From Paenibacillus radicis (ex Gao et al. 2016) (GTDB lineage Bacteria; Bacillota; Bacilli; Paenibacillales; Paenibacillaceae), in contig NZ_BMHY01000005.1 of assembly GCF_014641555.1 (NCBI RefSeq), positions 2,011 through 66,010 of the forward strand: 64,000 nt of DNA, in the 5' to 3' direction. Position numbers and translations under genes: made by a program. This document shows positions 21,005 to 29,784 of this stretch, piece after piece (position 1 is the stretch's first letter; the number at the start of each line of letters is the position of its first letter). The notes under the pieces were generated by a model. It ran no database searches and had not been told where the DNA came from. It saw only the letters and a program-made list of their open reading frames with translations.

Positions 21005-21842
21005 AGGGCTTGATGCGCTCATTCCATCGCTGTCGGTAAATGATGATGACAAGGTCATTGAGATTAATCTTAGTCAACTAAGACCAAACCCATATCAACC
21101 GCGTAAAACGTTCGATGAGGATTCGATTCGTGAGCTCGCAGAATCCATCAAACAGCATGGTGTCATCCAGCCGATTATCGTTCGGACAGTACTTAAAGGG
21201 TATGAAATTATTGCAGGTGAACGTCGCTTTCGGGCTTCTCAGCTTTGCGGCAACACAACTGTTCCGGCTGTTGTTCGATCTTTTACAGATCAGCAAGTCA
21301 TGGAAATTGCACTCATCGAAAACCTGCAGCGTGAGGATCTTAATGCAATAGAGGTTGCGATCGCGTATCAAGGGTTAATGGATAAGTTCAAGCTAACCCA
21401 AGAAGAGCTTTCGATGAAGGTGGGCAAGTCCAGATCGCATATTGCAAACTTCATTCGTCTGCTTGCGCTGCCGAGCGAAATTAAGGACAATGTTTCACGT
21501 GGAACAATTTCGATGGGACATGCTCGTGCACTGGCAGGGATTAAACAAACGGCCGTGCAGAAAGAGCTGGCGGACATGATCATTACGCATGGCTGGAGCG
21601 TACGGCAGTTAGAAGAGGCTGTACAGAAGCTAGAGGCGAAAGAGTCAGTTGATGAAACGCCTGCTAAAGCAAAATCCAAAAATCGTGATCCTTATATCGA
21701 AAGCTTGGAAGAGTCCTTGCGAGAGAAATTCAAGACGACAGTTAAGATTAAGCATCAAAAAGATAAAGGGAAAATTGAGCTGCAGTACTACAGCAAACAG
21801 GATCTGGAGAGATTGCTGGAGCTTCTGCAATCGATGGCCTAA
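20985..21842 (+). CDS. parB: Chromosome partitioning protein ParB/Spo0J
   Basis: CTP-dependent DNA clamp that loads at parS; 285 aa. It begins MSKRLGRGLDALIPSL, contains GERRFRASQL and ENLQREDL, and a helix-turn-helix around LTQEELSMKVGKSRSHIANFIRLL. A parS site lies within its own coding sequence (21490-21505), as in Bacillus subtilis spo0J. The ATG lies inside parA, giving a 20-base overlap and likely translational coupling. Confidence 0.96.
21490..21505. promoter_or_regulatory. parS site inside parB
   Basis: TGTTTCACGTGGAACA, identical to the site at 18759-18774 and in the same orientation. It encodes part of the ParB segment NVSRGTI. Confidence 0.92.
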
Positions 21843-21858
21843 TAGAGGATAAATAGAG

Positions 21859-21920
21859 TAGCATACCTATGTTGTAATCTTTGATTCGAAAGATTAAACT
21901 AAGGTATGCTATTGTTATGT
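21859..21920 (+). terminator. Terminator-like structure after parB
   Basis: Outer stem TAGCATACCT/AGGTATGCTA (21859-21868 and 21902-21911) enclosing a second stem AATCTTT/AAAGATT, then a moderately T-rich tail. Confidence 0.55.
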
Positions 21921-22025
21921 TTACAGGAGAAACAAGCTGTAAGTTGAGCGTTGATTATAGGTTTATAATGCGTATGAGATATCTGTATTTGAAAGAGAAG
22001 AATTCCGATGAAGGAGGTTGAAGGA

Positions 22026-23186
22026 GTGAGCGAGGAAACGTTTATCTATTTGGATCATGCGGCTACTTCTTGGCCGAAGCCATTGACGGTCGTGGAGGCG
22101 GTGCAGCATGCTATGCTGCATGACGCAGCCAATCCTGGCCGCGGCAGCCATCGGATGGCTGTTCGAGCAAGTCGCGTATTGTTCGATACAAGGAAGCGAT
22201 TGAGCAAGCTGTTCCATATTAAAAACCCGAATGACATTGCCTTCATGCCGAATACAACGGCTGGCTTGAATCTCGCAATCAAAGGGTTGCTTAAGCCAGG
22301 GGATCATGTGATAGCTACCTCGGTCGAGCATAATTCAGTCAGGCGGCCGCTTGAATACTTGAAACATGCAGGCGATGTAGACGTAACGTATGTAGATACG
22401 GATGAAGAAGGTATCTTAAATATTGATCATGTTGCAGAAGCCATAACAAGCCAGACCAAATTGATTGTCGTTAATCATAGTTCCAATCTATTAGGCTCGA
22501 TTCTTCCGATTGATAGAATTGGAGAGCTGGCAAGGGCAAAAGGGATTAAACTTCTGGTGGATGCGGCTCAAAGCGCAGGTATTCTAGAGCTGAATGTCGA
22601 GTCTATGGGTATTGATCTGCTGGCCTTTCCCGGACATAAAGGTTTGCTTGGTCCACAGGGCACAGGAGGGCTTTACATCCATCCGGATGTCGATCTGGTG
22701 CCGCAGTTGCACGGAGGCACTGGGAGTCAATCTGAGGCGCCTGAGCAGCCTAACGTCCGTCCCGATAAGTATGAAGCAGGGACGCAAAATACGCCTGGCT
22801 TGGCGGGGTTAAAAGCCGGCGTTGAATTTGTACTGAATGAGACGGTGCAGAAAATCCATACTAAGGAATGGTTGTTGACACAGCGGATGATGGAGGGTTT
22901 GCTTGCCGTTGAAGGTATCAAGCTGCTTGGTCCAAAGCTTGGTCAAGAGCGGACAGGCATGGTGTCATTTGTAGCGGAGGGGATCGATCCTTCCGAGATG
23001 TCCTACATCTTGGACCAGCATTATGGGATAGCTGTAAGGGCAGGGTTCCATTGTACGCCATTGGCTCATGGACGGGCCGGTACTTTGGGGACAGGGGCTG
23101 TAAGAGCCAGTGTAGGCTGTTTTACGACCGAGTCGGAGGCGGATGCGCTTGTGGAGGCCGTGAAGGAGATTAGAAAGCAATATTAA
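22026..23186 (+). CDS. Cysteine desulfurase-family PLP enzyme (class V aminotransferase fold)
   Basis: PLP enzyme of 386 aa that would take sulfur (or selenium) from cysteine to an active-site Cys. It starts SEETFIYLDHAATSWPKP. The PLP Lys is in FPGHKGLLGPQGTGG and the likely acceptor Cys in GFHCTPLAHGRAGT near the C-terminus. This motif pattern suits the small desulfurase subfamily distinct from housekeeping IscS/SufS. GTG 22026 is preferred because AAGGAGG lies 8 bases upstream; the ATG at 22008 precedes that site. A DUF3343 gene lies 1.3 kb downstream. Confidence 0.85.
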   Translation: MSEETFIYLDHAATSWPKPLTVVEAVQHAMLHDAANPGRGSHRMAVRASRVLFDTRKRLSKLFHIKNPNDIAFMPNTTAGLNLAIKGLLKPGDHVIATSVEHNSVRRPLEYLKHAGDVDVTYVDTDEEGILNIDHVAEAITSQTKLIVVNHSSNLLGSILPIDRIGELARAKGIKLLVDAAQSAGILELNVESMGIDLLAFPGHKGLLGPQGTGGLYIHPDVDLVPQLHGGTGSQSEAPEQPNVRPDKYEAGTQNTPGLAGLKAGVEFVLNETVQKIHTKEWLLTQRMMEGLLAVEGIKLLGPKLGQERTGMVSFVAEGIDPSEMSYILDQHYGIAVRAGFHCTPLAHGRAGTLGTGAVRASVGCFTTESEADALVEAVKEIRKQY

Positions 23187-23227
23187 GCAGCGATGCTTGA
23201 AAGAACATCTGGGGGCGGAATGGAATA

Positions 23228-23710
23228 ATGGATGAGTGGATGAACAACCCGATGAACGGGGTTACGGTCGTTTTAGCTATTATTGTGATTATCATCGGTA
23301 TACGCATTATGGTAGTGGGGAGCCGCTTGAAGAAGCTGAGAAAGCAGTATGTCGAAGTGATGGGCAATACAGGGGTGACGGATCTGGAAAGTGTCATCGT
23401 CGATTTGAAGCAGACGATCGCTGCGCAAGCCGAGCATACCCAGCACATCCAGTCGCAAATGGAAATTATGCAGCGCGTGCAGATGCAAGGGAAGGGCCGG
23501 GTAGGCATTATCCGCTACAATGCGTTTGCCGATCAAGGCAGCGATCTCAGCTTCTCTATTGCGGTTGTAAATGGGGCAGACGACGGTATGGTGATCTCCG
23601 GCATTCATAGCCGCGAGAATACGTATGTGTACGCTAAGCCGTTAGATAAAGGCGAGTCCAGTTATCCGCTCACGCCCGAAGAACGTAAAGCGATCGAGCA
23701 GGCGAAGTAG
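23228..23710 (+). CDS. DUF4446 family membrane-anchored protein
   Basis: 160 aa. One N-terminal membrane segment (about residues 10-30), a coiled-coil-prone stretch (SRLKKLRKQYVEV through the Gln-rich AAQAEHTQHIQSQMEIMQ), and a C-terminal beta-rich domain with VGIIRYNAFADQGSDLSFSIAV, the DUF4446 signature. Function is unknown. Conserved near parB in Bacillota. The start is ATG 23228. Convergent with yyaC, 7 bases apart. Confidence 0.8.
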   Translation: MDEWMNNPMNGVTVVLAIIVIIIGIRIMVVGSRLKKLRKQYVEVMGNTGVTDLESVIVDLKQTIAAQAEHTQHIQSQMEIMQRVQMQGKGRVGIIRYNAFADQGSDLSFSIAVVNGADDGMVISGIHSRENTYVYAKPLDKGESSYPLTPEERKAIEQAK

Positions 23711-23717
23711 AGTCAGC

Positions 23718-24344
23718 TTATTGTGGGAAACGTCCTCTCGCGTTCTCAAGCGAGGCAGCGTGCTCCCGTGTTCTTGAATGAATGGGAGTACTGTTCACAA
23801 CGGCAGAGAATAGGCTGCAGGAGATAATATCAGCCATCTTCATCACGAGGTGCAGACGAGTGTTTTGCAGAACGAAGTATTCCATGAAACCGCCGACGTT
23901 GACGATACCGGTAATGTGGATATCCCCGACAGGGGGAAGTTCCTTATTAACGCCTGCACCAGGCCGGACAGGTCCCATGCCGACTTGGATCGAACCGATG
24001 CTCGATACTTGTCCAAGGCAAGCGTCGATGCCGATAACGAACGGCTTGTGAAAGTTGCGGTTAATATGTAGGAGGGTATCTTCCAGATTCATGGCATGGA
24101 CGGGCTCTTCAAGCGTGCCGTAAATGGAAAAATGGGGACTTTGATATTTGGCAAGTGATGTGCCTATAATAGGTCCAAGCGAATCGCCGGTGGAGCGGTC
24201 GGTCCCAATGCATACGATGACGATGGGCCGATCTCCGGACATTTCATCGAGAATGGCAGATAGCCGATTCACCAATATGCCAACTACATTCAATTCGGTG
24301 TAGGGTACTTTGAGCGGTATATCCTTCGTAAAAGATAGTTTCAT
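23718..24344 (-). CDS. yyaC: Spore protease-like protein YyaC
   Basis: 208-aa protein of the YyaC family, related to the germination protease GPR fold. Visible motifs are IVIVCIGTDRSTGDSLGP and VIGIDACLGQ with an acidic residue in each, as in the family. In Bacillus yyaC is a sporulation gene; its substrate is not established. ATG 24344 is preceded by GGAGGGG. It is the only leftward gene in the 12-26 kb stretch, so it needs its own promoter between 24345 and 24488. Confidence 0.85.
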   Translation of the reverse strand: MKLSFTKDIPLKVPYTELNVVGILVNRLSAILDEMSGDRPIVIVCIGTDRSTGDSLGPIIGTSLAKYQSPHFSIYGTLEEPVHAMNLEDTLLHINRNFHKPFVIGIDACLGQVSSIGSIQVGMGPVRPGAGVNKELPPVGDIHITGIVNVGGFMEYFVLQNTRLHLVMKMADIISCSLFSAVVNSTPIHSRTREHAASLENARGRFPQ

Positions 24345-24488
24345 AGAATCCCCTCCGTAAATGCCTCGCTATATGCGCATTCCCAGCGCGGATAGCGAAA
24401 TATAATACTAGTATATGGATAAGAGAGCCATTTTATACGTCAGAAACGGCGTAACTTCGTTTTGCAAACTGAGGGAGAGAGAAAATTT

Positions 24489-24734
24489 ATGCTTATTGCC
24501 TTCGATTCCACGCAGCAAGCGCTCCGTGCGGAGATGCTGCTTGAATATGCCGAGGTAGATATTGATATTCGTCCCACACCGAAAGAAATTACGGCAGGCT
24601 GTGCATTGTCGATTGAATTTCCGGAGGATGCTTTACATACAGTTAAGGAAGTCATTGTTCAGGAAAACGTGGAAGTCCGCGGAGTGTTCAGGCTGCTCGA
24701 GGCAGGCGGCGGTTACGAGCAAGTAGACCTGTAG
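24489..24734 (+). CDS. DUF3343 protein (putative Se/S carrier-like)
   Basis: 81 aa starting MLIAFDSTQQALRAEMLL. The family, annotated as putative selenium/sulfur carrier-like, has a conserved segment TPKEITAGCALSIEF whose Cys could carry a persulfide or selenide. ATG 24489 follows GGGAGAGAG; the upstream in-frame alternative start lacks a ribosome site. A desulfurase gene upstream makes a sulfur-relay role plausible but unproven. Confidence 0.75.
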   Translation: MLIAFDSTQQALRAEMLLEYAEVDIDIRPTPKEITAGCALSIEFPEDALHTVKEVIVQENVEVRGVFRLLEAGGGYEQVDL

Positions 24735-24829
24735 GCCTGAATTTGCAGGGTGGATACGAATGCTCTAATGGTCTAAGACATGAAGAGCAGCAACCTGTGC
24801 AGCGGTTCAAAATAGGGTAGGTGGTAAGT

Positions 24830-25696
24830 GTGGCGGGAGATGGACTTGCACTGTATGAAAGCGTAACAGCCTGGTTGTCTATCGATGGCATATGGGGACA
24901 AATCGGGGAATCCGTGCTGCGAATTGTCGCGATACTCATTGCAGGGCCGATCGTAATCTGGATTGCCAATAAAATGATTGATCGCGTCATCTTAAACCAA
25001 GCTGCCAAAAGGATGCCGAATCAGAGCCGGAGAATGACGACGGTAGGCAAGCTGATCAAAAATGTGTTTTCCTACGTCGGATACTTCATCACATTGATGA
25101 TTATTTTATCCGAATTCGGCATTGAGCTTGCCCCGCTGCTTGCCGGAGCAGGCGTCATTGGCTTGGCGATCGGTTTTGGCGCACAAAGCCTGGTGAAGGA
25201 CATTATTGCAGGATTCTTTATTATTCTGGAAGATCAGTTTGCCGTTGATGATATTATTCAGACGGGGCAGTTCAAAGGCAAGGTTGAAGTTGTTGGGCTG
25301 CGGACGACACGAATACTGAGCTGGACTGGTGAGGTGCATATCATCCCAAATGGGATGATCAATGAAGTAACGAATTTCTCAGTCAATAACTCTGTCGCAG
25401 TAGTCGATGTAGCGATCAGCTATGAGGAGGATGTCGAACGGGCAACTTCTATCATTCGTGATGCGATGGGAAGGCTGGAGGATCCGAATCTCGTCAAGGA
25501 GCCGGAAGTGCTTGGCGTGCAGCAGATAGGAGCTTCTAACGTGCTAATCCGGGTCACGGCAGAGTGCTTGCCGCATACGCACTTTGCTGTAGCGAGGTCG
25601 ATGAACCTATTGATTAAGAAAACGATGGACGAGCACGGGATTGATATTCCTTATCCAAGAATGGTGACATATCATCGAGCTGAAGGGGGCACTTAA
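24830..25696 (+). CDS. Small-conductance mechanosensitive channel (MscS family)
   Basis: About 288 aa. Two or three membrane helices at the N-terminus, then the MscS pore helix (LLAGAGVIGLAIGFGAQSLVKDIIAGFFI) followed by the beta domain (DDIIQTGQFKGKVEVVGLRTT) and a C-terminal alpha/beta domain. Such channels release solutes at hypo-osmotic shock. GTG 24830 has AGGTGG 5 bases upstream; the in-frame GTG at 24821 is an alternative. The stop at 25696 adjoins the DUF951 start. The betaine importer OpuA lies just downstream on the other strand. Confidence 0.9.
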   Translation: MAGDGLALYESVTAWLSIDGIWGQIGESVLRIVAILIAGPIVIWIANKMIDRVILNQAAKRMPNQSRRMTTVGKLIKNVFSYVGYFITLMIILSEFGIELAPLLAGAGVIGLAIGFGAQSLVKDIIAGFFIILEDQFAVDDIIQTGQFKGKVEVVGLRTTRILSWTGEVHIIPNGMINEVTNFSVNNSVAVVDVAISYEEDVERATSIIRDAMGRLEDPNLVKEPEVLGVQQIGASNVLIRVTAECLPHTHFAVARSMNLLIKKTMDEHGIDIPYPRMVTYHRAEGGT

Positions 25697-25697
25697 T

Positions 25698-25922
25698 GTG
25701 GAACGCAAACAATTTGAGCTTGGAGACATCGTACAGATGAAGAAGCAGCACCCTTGCGGTTCCAACGAGATGGAGATCATCCGGATGGGGATGGATATTC
25801 GCATCAAATGCGTTGGTTGCAAGCATAGCGTGCTGATCCCGCGTGTGAAGTTTGAGAAAAATATGAAAAAAGTGCTGCGGTCGGCAAGCTCCGCTGAGGG
25901 CGACGATTTCCAGCAGCAATAA
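25698..25922 (+). CDS. DUF951 family protein
   Basis: 74-aa protein starting MERKQFELGDIVQMKKQHPCGSNEMEI. The pattern of HPCG and CVGCKHSVLIPR, with Cys pairs that could bind metal, defines DUF951. Function unknown; usually found next to an mscS gene and before ychF or rpsF near the origin. GTG 25698 starts one base after the mscS stop, so co-translation is likely. Confidence 0.8.
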   Translation: MERKQFELGDIVQMKKQHPCGSNEMEIIRMGMDIRIKCVGCKHSVLIPRVKFEKNMKKVLRSASSAEGDDFQQQ

Positions 25923-25951
25923 ATAAGGATAGTTGAATCCTAATAAAACAT

Positions 25952-25991
25952 AAAAAAGACGCCTCAATTGCAAATGCGAGGCGTCTTTTTT
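25952..25991. terminator. Bidirectional terminator between DUF951 and opuAC
   Basis: Perfect 14-bp stem (25952-25965 and 25978-25991) flanked by A6 on the left and T6 on the right, serving both convergent genes. Confidence 0.88.
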
Positions 25992-26002
25992 ATGATCATA
26001 TC

Positions 26003-26881
26003 TTAATTGGCAAGCCAGGCATCCACTTTATCAGCGTTCGCTTCTACCCATGCTTTAGCCGCTTCTTCAGGCGATTTGCCTTCCTGAATTTGAATCATGA
26101 CAGCAGCCATGTCGTCCGGTGTCCAGTTGAACTTATCGAGGAATGCGTAAGCATCTGCATCGTCATCTTTAAGTCCTTGACGAACGACGGTATGAATTTG
26201 CTCAGCGCCGCCATACACATTTTTCGGATCATCCAAATACTTCAGATCCATCTTGGCGAACATCCAGTGCGGCGTCCAGCCGGTAACAACGATAGGCTCT
26301 TGGTTGTTATAAGCCTTCTGCAACTGCTGCGTCATAGCGGCAGAAGAGCTCTCAAGCAGCGTCCATTTGTCGCGGAGGCCATAATCGTCGAGTGCTTTCT
26401 CGGTCGACATCATGAGGCCTGCACCTGGTTCAATGCCGATGATTGTGTAATCGACCGCTTTGCCTGTTGTATCATTTAGTTCATCAATGCTTTTGATATC
26501 TATATAAGCCGGTACGACGAGTCCAGTTTTAGTGCCTTCCAGATTAGGACCAAGATCTTCGAATTTGCCTTCATACTTCTGTACATAAGAAGCATGGGTA
26601 GTCGGAAGCCATGCAGCTACCATCGCATCGGCGCTGCCGTCCGAGATACCTGCCCACATTGGGCCGGCATCAACCTGAAGCATTTCTACTTTGTATCCGA
26701 GCTTCTGCTCGAGAACTTCTTTGACTACATTCGTGCTGGCAATCTCTGAATCCCACGCGACGTAAGCAAGCTTGATCTTTTTGCTGTCGCCACCTGAGTT
26801 GGAAGAACATCCTGCAACGACTGCAATTAAAAGTAGAGCGGTTAGTGCGGTAAGCCAAGTCTTTTTCTTCAAACGTAACAA
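26003..26881 (-). CDS. opuAC: Glycine betaine ABC transporter, substrate-binding lipoprotein
   Basis: 292 aa with a lipoprotein signal ending VVAGC (Cys 25). The mature part is an OpuAC-type binding domain: KIKLAYVAWDSEIASTNVVKEVLEQKLGY, then conserved Trp-rich segments (DAMVAAWLPTTH, VVTGWTPHWMF) that form the aromatic cage for quaternary ammonium groups. It is the last gene of a leftward opuAA-opuAB-opuAC set, 4 bases after opuAB, and ends at a bidirectional terminator. Confidence 0.92.
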   Translation of the reverse strand: MLRLKKKTWLTALTALLLIAVVAGCSSNSGGDSKKIKLAYVAWDSEIASTNVVKEVLEQKLGYKVEMLQVDAGPMWAGISDGSADAMVAAWLPTTHASYVQKYEGKFEDLGPNLEGTKTGLVVPAYIDIKSIDELNDTTGKAVDYTIIGIEPGAGLMMSTEKALDDYGLRDKWTLLESSSAAMTQQLQKAYNNQEPIVVTGWTPHWMFAKMDLKYLDDPKNVYGGAEQIHTVVRQGLKDDDADAYAFLDKFNWTPDDMAAVMIQIQEGKSPEEAAKAWVEANADKVDAWLAN

Positions 26882-26885
26882 CCCC

Positions 26886-27722
26886 TTAATTTGTTTTCGT
26901 TTTGTTCATGGACTGCTGAGTAAGACGGTCGAGAATAATGGCCAAAATAACGATGGCTAGCCCCGCCTCAAAGCCCACGCCGGTATTGCCCTGTGTCACA
27001 GCCCTGTAGACGTAAGCACCAACCCCTTGAGCGCCGATCATCGATGCGATGACGACCATAGAGAGGGAGAGCATAATCGTCTGATTAATACCCGCCATGA
27101 TGGTTGGCATAGCTAGCGGGAGCTGCAGCTTAAACAGCTTTTGTGCCGGTGTGGAGCCAAACGCATCGGCTGCCTCCACGAGCTCGGCTGGAACCTGCCG
27201 TATACCCAAATTCGTCAGTCGGATCGTTGGCGGAATCGCAAAAATAATCGATGCGATTACACCGGGAACGACGCCGAGCGAAAAGAACGTAACGGCTGGA
27301 AGCAGGTAGACGAACGCCGGCATCGTCTGCATGAAATCGAGCAGCGGTGTCACAATGCGGAGTACAGTCTTACTTCTCGCGCATAGGATGCCAAGCGGAA
27401 CGCCAATCAGGATCGAGATAAAGGCGGCTGTAATGACGAGAGCCAGCGTCTGCATCGTTTGACTCCACAAGCCAAGATTATCGATGATCGCAAGGCCGAT
27501 GAAGGAAAATAGCGCCATCCTCCACTTGCCGATAAACCAGGCGATCGCAGTAAAGATCAGAATGAGCACGAGCGGCGGAAACCATTGCAAAACTGATTCC
27601 AGACCGCCTACGGTTTCGCCGACGATAAGCCGAATGAATTGGAAGAGCGGATCGAAATTCGATTCCAGCCAAGCTTCGAGCCATTCGATCCAGTCCGCTA
27701 GCGGAATTTTGGGAAGATTCAT
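26886..27722 (-). CDS. opuAB: Glycine betaine ABC transporter, permease
   Basis: 278-aa membrane component with about six to seven hydrophobic segments and the ABC-permease EAA loop (ELVEAADAFGSTPAQKLFKLQLPLA). The N-terminus (IPLADWIEWLEAWLESNF) is amphipathic, as in ProW/OpuAB. The ATG overlaps the opuAA stop by 4 bases. With opuAA and opuAC it would import glycine betaine or proline betaine at high osmolarity. Confidence 0.93.
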   Translation of the reverse strand: MNLPKIPLADWIEWLEAWLESNFDPLFQFIRLIVGETVGGLESVLQWFPPLVLILIFTAIAWFIGKWRMALFSFIGLAIIDNLGLWSQTMQTLALVITAAFISILIGVPLGILCARSKTVLRIVTPLLDFMQTMPAFVYLLPAVTFFSLGVVPGVIASIIFAIPPTIRLTNLGIRQVPAELVEAADAFGSTPAQKLFKLQLPLAMPTIMAGINQTIMLSLSMVVIASMIGAQGVGAYVYRAVTQGNTGVGFEAGLAIVILAIILDRLTQQSMNKTKTN

Positions 27723-28918
27723 ATCGCATGGCCCCCTTCCTCAAGCGTATTGCCGGATAGAGCCGCCAGAACGGCGCCCTTAACGACGACGCCTTTAAGC
27801 CGGTTGTTCTCCCCGATTACAGCGACGGGAAGCCGGATTTGGCCCATCATTTCGAATAAATCGTTTAGCACAGTATCGGGAGCCGCTGTCGGCACATCAG
27901 TCTGAATGATGGATTCAAACGGAAGGCCTTCTTTAATGGAACGGACGGCATCCTCGGCAGTAATAATGCCCAGAAGCTGCATCCGCTTGTCGACGACGTA
28001 AAGGCTGGATACGCCTTGCTCCCGCATAAATTGCAGGGAAACACGCGGTCCTTTTTCCGGTGTAATCGTCGCTGCTTTCTTCATGACATGGGAAGCGGTC
28101 AACACCTTCGACAGATCGACGTCTTCGACGAAGCGCTCAACGTATTTGTTGGCCGGCTGCATCAGAATTTCTTCCGGTGTACCGATCTGTACGATGCTGC
28201 CGTCTTTCATCAAGGCGATTTGATCGCCGATGCGCAGCGCTTCATCCAGGTCATGGGTGATGAAGACGATCGTTTTTTTCATTTTCAGCTGCAGCTCAAT
28301 CAATTCATCCTGCATATCCTTGCGAATAAGCGGATCAAGTGCACTGAATGCTTCATCCATGAGCAATATCTCCGGATCGTTCGCCAAACCGCGAGCCAGC
28401 CCTACACGCTGCTGCATACCGCCGCTAAGCTGATCGGGGTAGCTGTTCTCCCAGCCTTTCAGCCCCACGAGCTCCAGTGATTCCATGGCCATTTCACGGC
28501 GTTTTTTCTTATCGATGCCTTGAATCTCAAGGCCGTATTCAATGTTCTGTACGACTGTTCGATGCGGAAACAACGCAAACTTCTGGAATACCATGCCGAT
28601 ATGCTTGCGTCGATATTGCCGAAGCTGCTCTGGTGACATCTTCAGCACATCCGTGCCGTTAAACAGCAGTTGGCCGGATGTCGGCTCAATTAATCGGTTT
28701 AGGAGCCGTACCAGCGTCGATTTGCCGCTGCCGGACAAGCCCATGATGACAAAGATCTGGCCAGGCTCTATCGTAAAGTCGGCTTGATTAACGCCAACCG
28801 TGTGCTTGGTTTCTGCAAAGATCTTTTCCTTGGACCACCCTTTATCTAATAAAGCAGCCGTTCTTTTGGGGTCGGACCCAAATATTTTTGTTAGCTTTTT
28901 GGCTTCTATAATCGCCAT
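27719..28918 (-). CDS. opuAA: Glycine betaine ABC transporter, ATP-binding subunit with CBS domains
   Basis: 399 aa from ATG 28918 (MAIIEAKKLTKIFG), which has AGGGGG upstream; the further in-frame start at 28984 lacks one. ABC motifs are GLSGSGKST (Walker A), LSGGMQQRVGLARGLA (signature) and EILLMDEAFSALD (Walker B). Two C-terminal CBS domains follow residue ~270. CBS pairs in OpuA-type ATPases gate transport by ionic strength, and in some species bind c-di-AMP. Confidence 0.94.
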   Translation of the reverse strand: MAIIEAKKLTKIFGSDPKRTAALLDKGWSKEKIFAETKHTVGVNQADFTIEPGQIFVIMGLSGSGKSTLVRLLNRLIEPTSGQLLFNGTDVLKMSPEQLRQYRRKHIGMVFQKFALFPHRTVVQNIEYGLEIQGIDKKKRREMAMESLELVGLKGWENSYPDQLSGGMQQRVGLARGLANDPEILLMDEAFSALDPLIRKDMQDELIELQLKMKKTIVFITHDLDEALRIGDQIALMKDGSIVQIGTPEEILMQPANKYVERFVEDVDLSKVLTASHVMKKAATITPEKGPRVSLQFMREQGVSSLYVVDKRMQLLGIITAEDAVRSIKEGLPFESIIQTDVPTAAPDTVLNDLFEMMGQIRLPVAVIGENNRLKGVVVKGAVLAALSGNTLEEGGHAI

Positions 28919-28954
28919 AAGTGCGCCCCCTTTGTATGTGGTCTCGCTTCTAAT

Positions 28955-28984
28955 AGTGTATCTGGTTAACTTTGTAAGGGTCAA
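28955..28984 (-). promoter_or_regulatory. Promoter of the opuA operon
   Basis: On the minus strand TTGACC (28984-28979), 18 bases, TACACT (28960-28955). Transcription would begin around 28948, 30 bases before the opuAA start. Confidence 0.6.
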
Positions 28985-29007
28985 AACGGGTGAGAGTCCG
29001 TATAGAA

Positions 29008-29036
29008 CGTACAGTTTAAACTTTACGTACTGTATG
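29008..29036. promoter_or_regulatory. Candidate operator for the GbsR-type regulator
   Basis: Inverted repeat CGTACAG (29008-29014) and CTGTATG (29030-29036), with one mismatch, enclosing the 10-bp palindrome AGTTTAAACT. ACGTAC is also repeated directly. It lies just upstream of the opuA -35 and before the divergent regulator gene. Binding is inferred, not shown. Confidence 0.4.
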
Positions 29037-29160
29037 TACCGAATACTCTTGATAACTCCTTTTTCCTATTCAGAACTAATCTTTACATGTGGATAAGCTC
29101 TTATTACAATACAGGTGTAGGATTTATCGGGAGCAAAGCGATTCCCTCAGGAGGAAAGTC

Positions 29161-29718
29161 ATGAATGAACTTGCAGATCTAACAGACGAGCAACGGGAAC
29201 AGCTGCTGCACACACGTCGTCGCGCGATCGAGTCAATCGGTAAAAACATGGACTTATACGGCATTACGCTGTCTATTGGTCACTTATACGGCAATATGTA
29301 CTTTAATCAGGAGCCTGTGACCTTGAATGAAATGAGCGAGGCGATGGGGCTCAGCAAGACGTCGATCAGCACAGGCATGCGGACGCTCCATGATTTGAAA
29401 ATGATTAATAAAGTATGGGGAAAAGGCTCACGGAAGGATCTTTACGAGGTGGAGCCGGACTGGCATCAAAATTTCTCTGACTTCTTCTCGATTAAGTGGA
29501 GAAAGGCCGTTGAGCAAAACAGGAGCGCCTTGCGCAAATGTATGAAAGAAATTGAAACGCTTGAGGAACAATATAGCGAGGACGCTGTCTTTATGAAAGT
29601 GCTGGAGCACGATCGGCTAAAGATGCAGGAATCGATGAAATATTATAAATGGCTGGAGCGATTGATCGATTCCTTCGAAAACGGGGATATCTTCACGCTT
29701 ATTCCTAAGGAAGAATAG
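29161..29718 (+). CDS. GbsR/OpcR-family transcriptional regulator
   Basis: MarR-like winged-helix regulator of 185 aa from ATG 29161, which follows AGGAGG. The winged helix is LYGNMYFNQEPVTLNEMSEAMGLSKTSISTGMR with the wing after VWGKGSRKDLYEV. GbsR/OpcR relatives repress choline and betaine uptake or synthesis genes and sense choline. Being divergent from opuA, it most likely controls that operon (inference). It ends at a bidirectional terminator. Confidence 0.85.
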   Translation: MNELADLTDEQREQLLHTRRRAIESIGKNMDLYGITLSIGHLYGNMYFNQEPVTLNEMSEAMGLSKTSISTGMRTLHDLKMINKVWGKGSRKDLYEVEPDWHQNFSDFFSIKWRKAVEQNRSALRKCMKEIETLEEQYSEDAVFMKVLEHDRLKMQESMKYYKWLERLIDSFENGDIFTLIPKEE

Positions 29719-29731
29719 CTGGGTTTTAATC

Positions 29732-29770
29732 GAAAAAGCGGATGATGCGAGGGGCATCATCCGCTTTTTC
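29732..29770. terminator. Bidirectional terminator
   Basis: Perfect 17-bp stem (29732-29748 and 29754-29770) with a five-base loop, A5 and T5 flanks. It serves the GbsR-type gene and the convergent DUF418 gene. Confidence 0.88.
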
Positions 29771-29784
29771 ATGCATTTTGCTGC

